A stretch of 64,000 bases of DNA from Actinomyces wuliandei (GTDB lineage: Bacteria; Actinomycetota; Actinomycetes; Actinomycetales; Actinomycetaceae): assembly GCF_004010955.1 (NCBI RefSeq), contig NZ_CP025227.1, positions 2,728,001 through 2,792,000 on the forward strand, in the 5' to 3' direction. The translations under genes were made by a program, and so were the position numbers. The notes under the pieces are model-generated. The model had not been told where the DNA came from, made no database searches, and saw nothing but the letters and a program-made list of their open reading frames with translations. The first letter of the stretch is position 1. Each line of letters starts with the position of its first letter. This document shows positions 63,380-64,000 of this stretch, one piece after another.

Positions 63380-64000
63380 TCAGCCCCCGAACCTGCTGGG
63401 GCCGTCGTCGCCGCCCCTGGCGGCACTGGCACCCTGGTCGAAAGAGTCGGAACTGTCCTCGTAGGCATCACTGACTGCAGGGTCAGCAGTAGTCGGGAAC
63501 TGGTCGGCCAGGTGCTCGAAGGCATTCCTCACCCTCTCCTGGTCGGCCTCGTCAGAGGAGCCGAGGAGCTCCCACCTAAGAGTCCCGTCCTCGTTGATGA
63601 GCACACCAGCCTTCTCCGCCTCACCCCAGGCAGCAAGCTGCTCCGACGTGACAGTACCAGAAGCGATCAACTGGAGGACCAGGGCCTTACTGGCCACATG
63701 ACCGGGCTCGGAGTGGAGATCAGCCCCGTTGACAGCAGCCAGCAGGGGATGAGCGGCCAACACCTGGCCCAGAGCAGCAACCAGCCCCTGGTCACCACGA
63801 GCCTGCGTGTAGACGACACGGCTGCCGCCACCGACTCCGTCATGGACAACAGCCGTGAGGCCCATGAGCCCGTCGATCCAGGAGTTGACCCGCGCGTCAG
63901 CGTCCTCGCCCTGACGGACCGCCTCCTCACTAATAGACGCGGCAACAAAACCCTGCGCACGCAGAAGACCCCCTACAGCGTCCTCCAGGTCACCCGACCG
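63380..64000 (-). CDS. Unknown protein, 5' part outside the window
   Basis: An open frame runs from the window edge to TGA at 63,380; 206 residues are seen. They are helical, Ala/Glu/Asp-rich, with NSWIDGLMGLTAVVHDGVG, LIASGTVTSEQLAAWGEAEKAGVLINEDGTLRWELL and a Ser/Asp/Gly-rich end. A frame start at 63,865 is possible but the coding character continues upstream. It lies 22 bp before the WXG-like gene and is likely the same operon. I do not recognise the family; an EspG-like role is only a guess from context. Confidence 0.45.
   Translation of the reverse strand, partial: RSGDLEDAVGGLLRAQGFVAASISEEAVRQGEDADARVNSWIDGLMGLTAVVHDGVGGGSRVVYTQARGDQGLVAALGQVLAAHPLLAAVNGADLHSEPGHVASKALVLQLIASGTVTSEQLAAWGEAEKAGVLINEDGTLRWELLGSSDEADQERVRNAFEHLADQFPTTADPAVSDAYEDSSDSFDQGASAARGGDDGPSRFGG

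Overview
The window looks like chromosome of a high-GC actinomycete, most probably Actinomycetaceae (Actinomyces/Schaalia type). This rests on the very high GC, the many GTG starts, the actinobacterial families present (DUF3027, bacterial XPB with its helicase-associated partner, DUF4032, WXG100, LytR_C, TPM/PspA) and the many promoters that place a TAnnnT -10 box 6-7 nt before a start codon, i.e. probable leaderless mRNAs. I cannot name a species.

Layout. 1-10 kb: N-terminal part of a secreted cell-wall enzyme under a c-di-AMP (ydaO-type) riboswitch, a DtxR/IdeR regulator with all metal ligands, a purine permease, DUF3027, a divergent helicase-associated/XPB pair, and a glutamine amidotransferase. 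10-20 kb: TPM-domain membrane protein plus PspA (envelope stress), NYN nuclease-like protein, an OmpR-type two-component system, an HD-like protein, a lone WXG100 protein, and groEL under two CIRCE operators. 20-24 kb: GH15-like protein, LytR_C protein, uracil-DNA glycosylase. 24-29 kb: a tightly overlapping accessory operon holding an ESX-type small protein, a glycine-zipper toxin candidate, four tandem near-identical 3-TM membrane proteins and two ESX-accessory-like proteins. 29-36 kb: ascorbate-type PTS, ispF, cysS, rlmB, an unknown. 36-53 kb: a DUF4032 gene with two frameshifts, a sugar-ABC ATPase, a Ser/Thr kinase, DsbA-like, HAD, PspC, tripeptidyl-aminopeptidase-like, NAD synthetase, HAD-IIB, GNAT, PAS-domain and RlmC-type genes. 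53.5-56.3 kb: a decayed toxin/XRE-ImmA pair, tRNA-Thr, and a 235-bp array of twelve 19-bp repeats in inverted orientation. 56.3-64 kb: TetR regulator, a lipoprotein and a secreted protein, then a minus-strand cluster with a DUF6571-like protein, a truncated paralogue, a second fragment, a WXG-like small protein and a partial gene at the window edge.

Most interesting. (1) The 24.1-28.8 kb operon has the architecture of the Staphylococcus aureus TspA/TsaI system (type VII secreted glycine-zipper membrane-depolarising toxin followed by an array of membrane immunity proteins), but with unrelated-looking sequences; I propose it as an actinobacterial analogue. (2) The twelve-unit 19-bp inverted array at 55,894-56,128 is not explained by any gene. 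(3) A nested inverted-repeat intergenic element occurs twice (near 23.0 and 36.6 kb), each time with an identical 11-bp stem and an 11-nt loop. (4) Modular duplication of a DUF6571-like gene, each copy led by the same short leader. (5) Several genes (DUF4032, XRE-ImmA, toxin remnant) are broken by single-base insertions that could be decay or assembly error.
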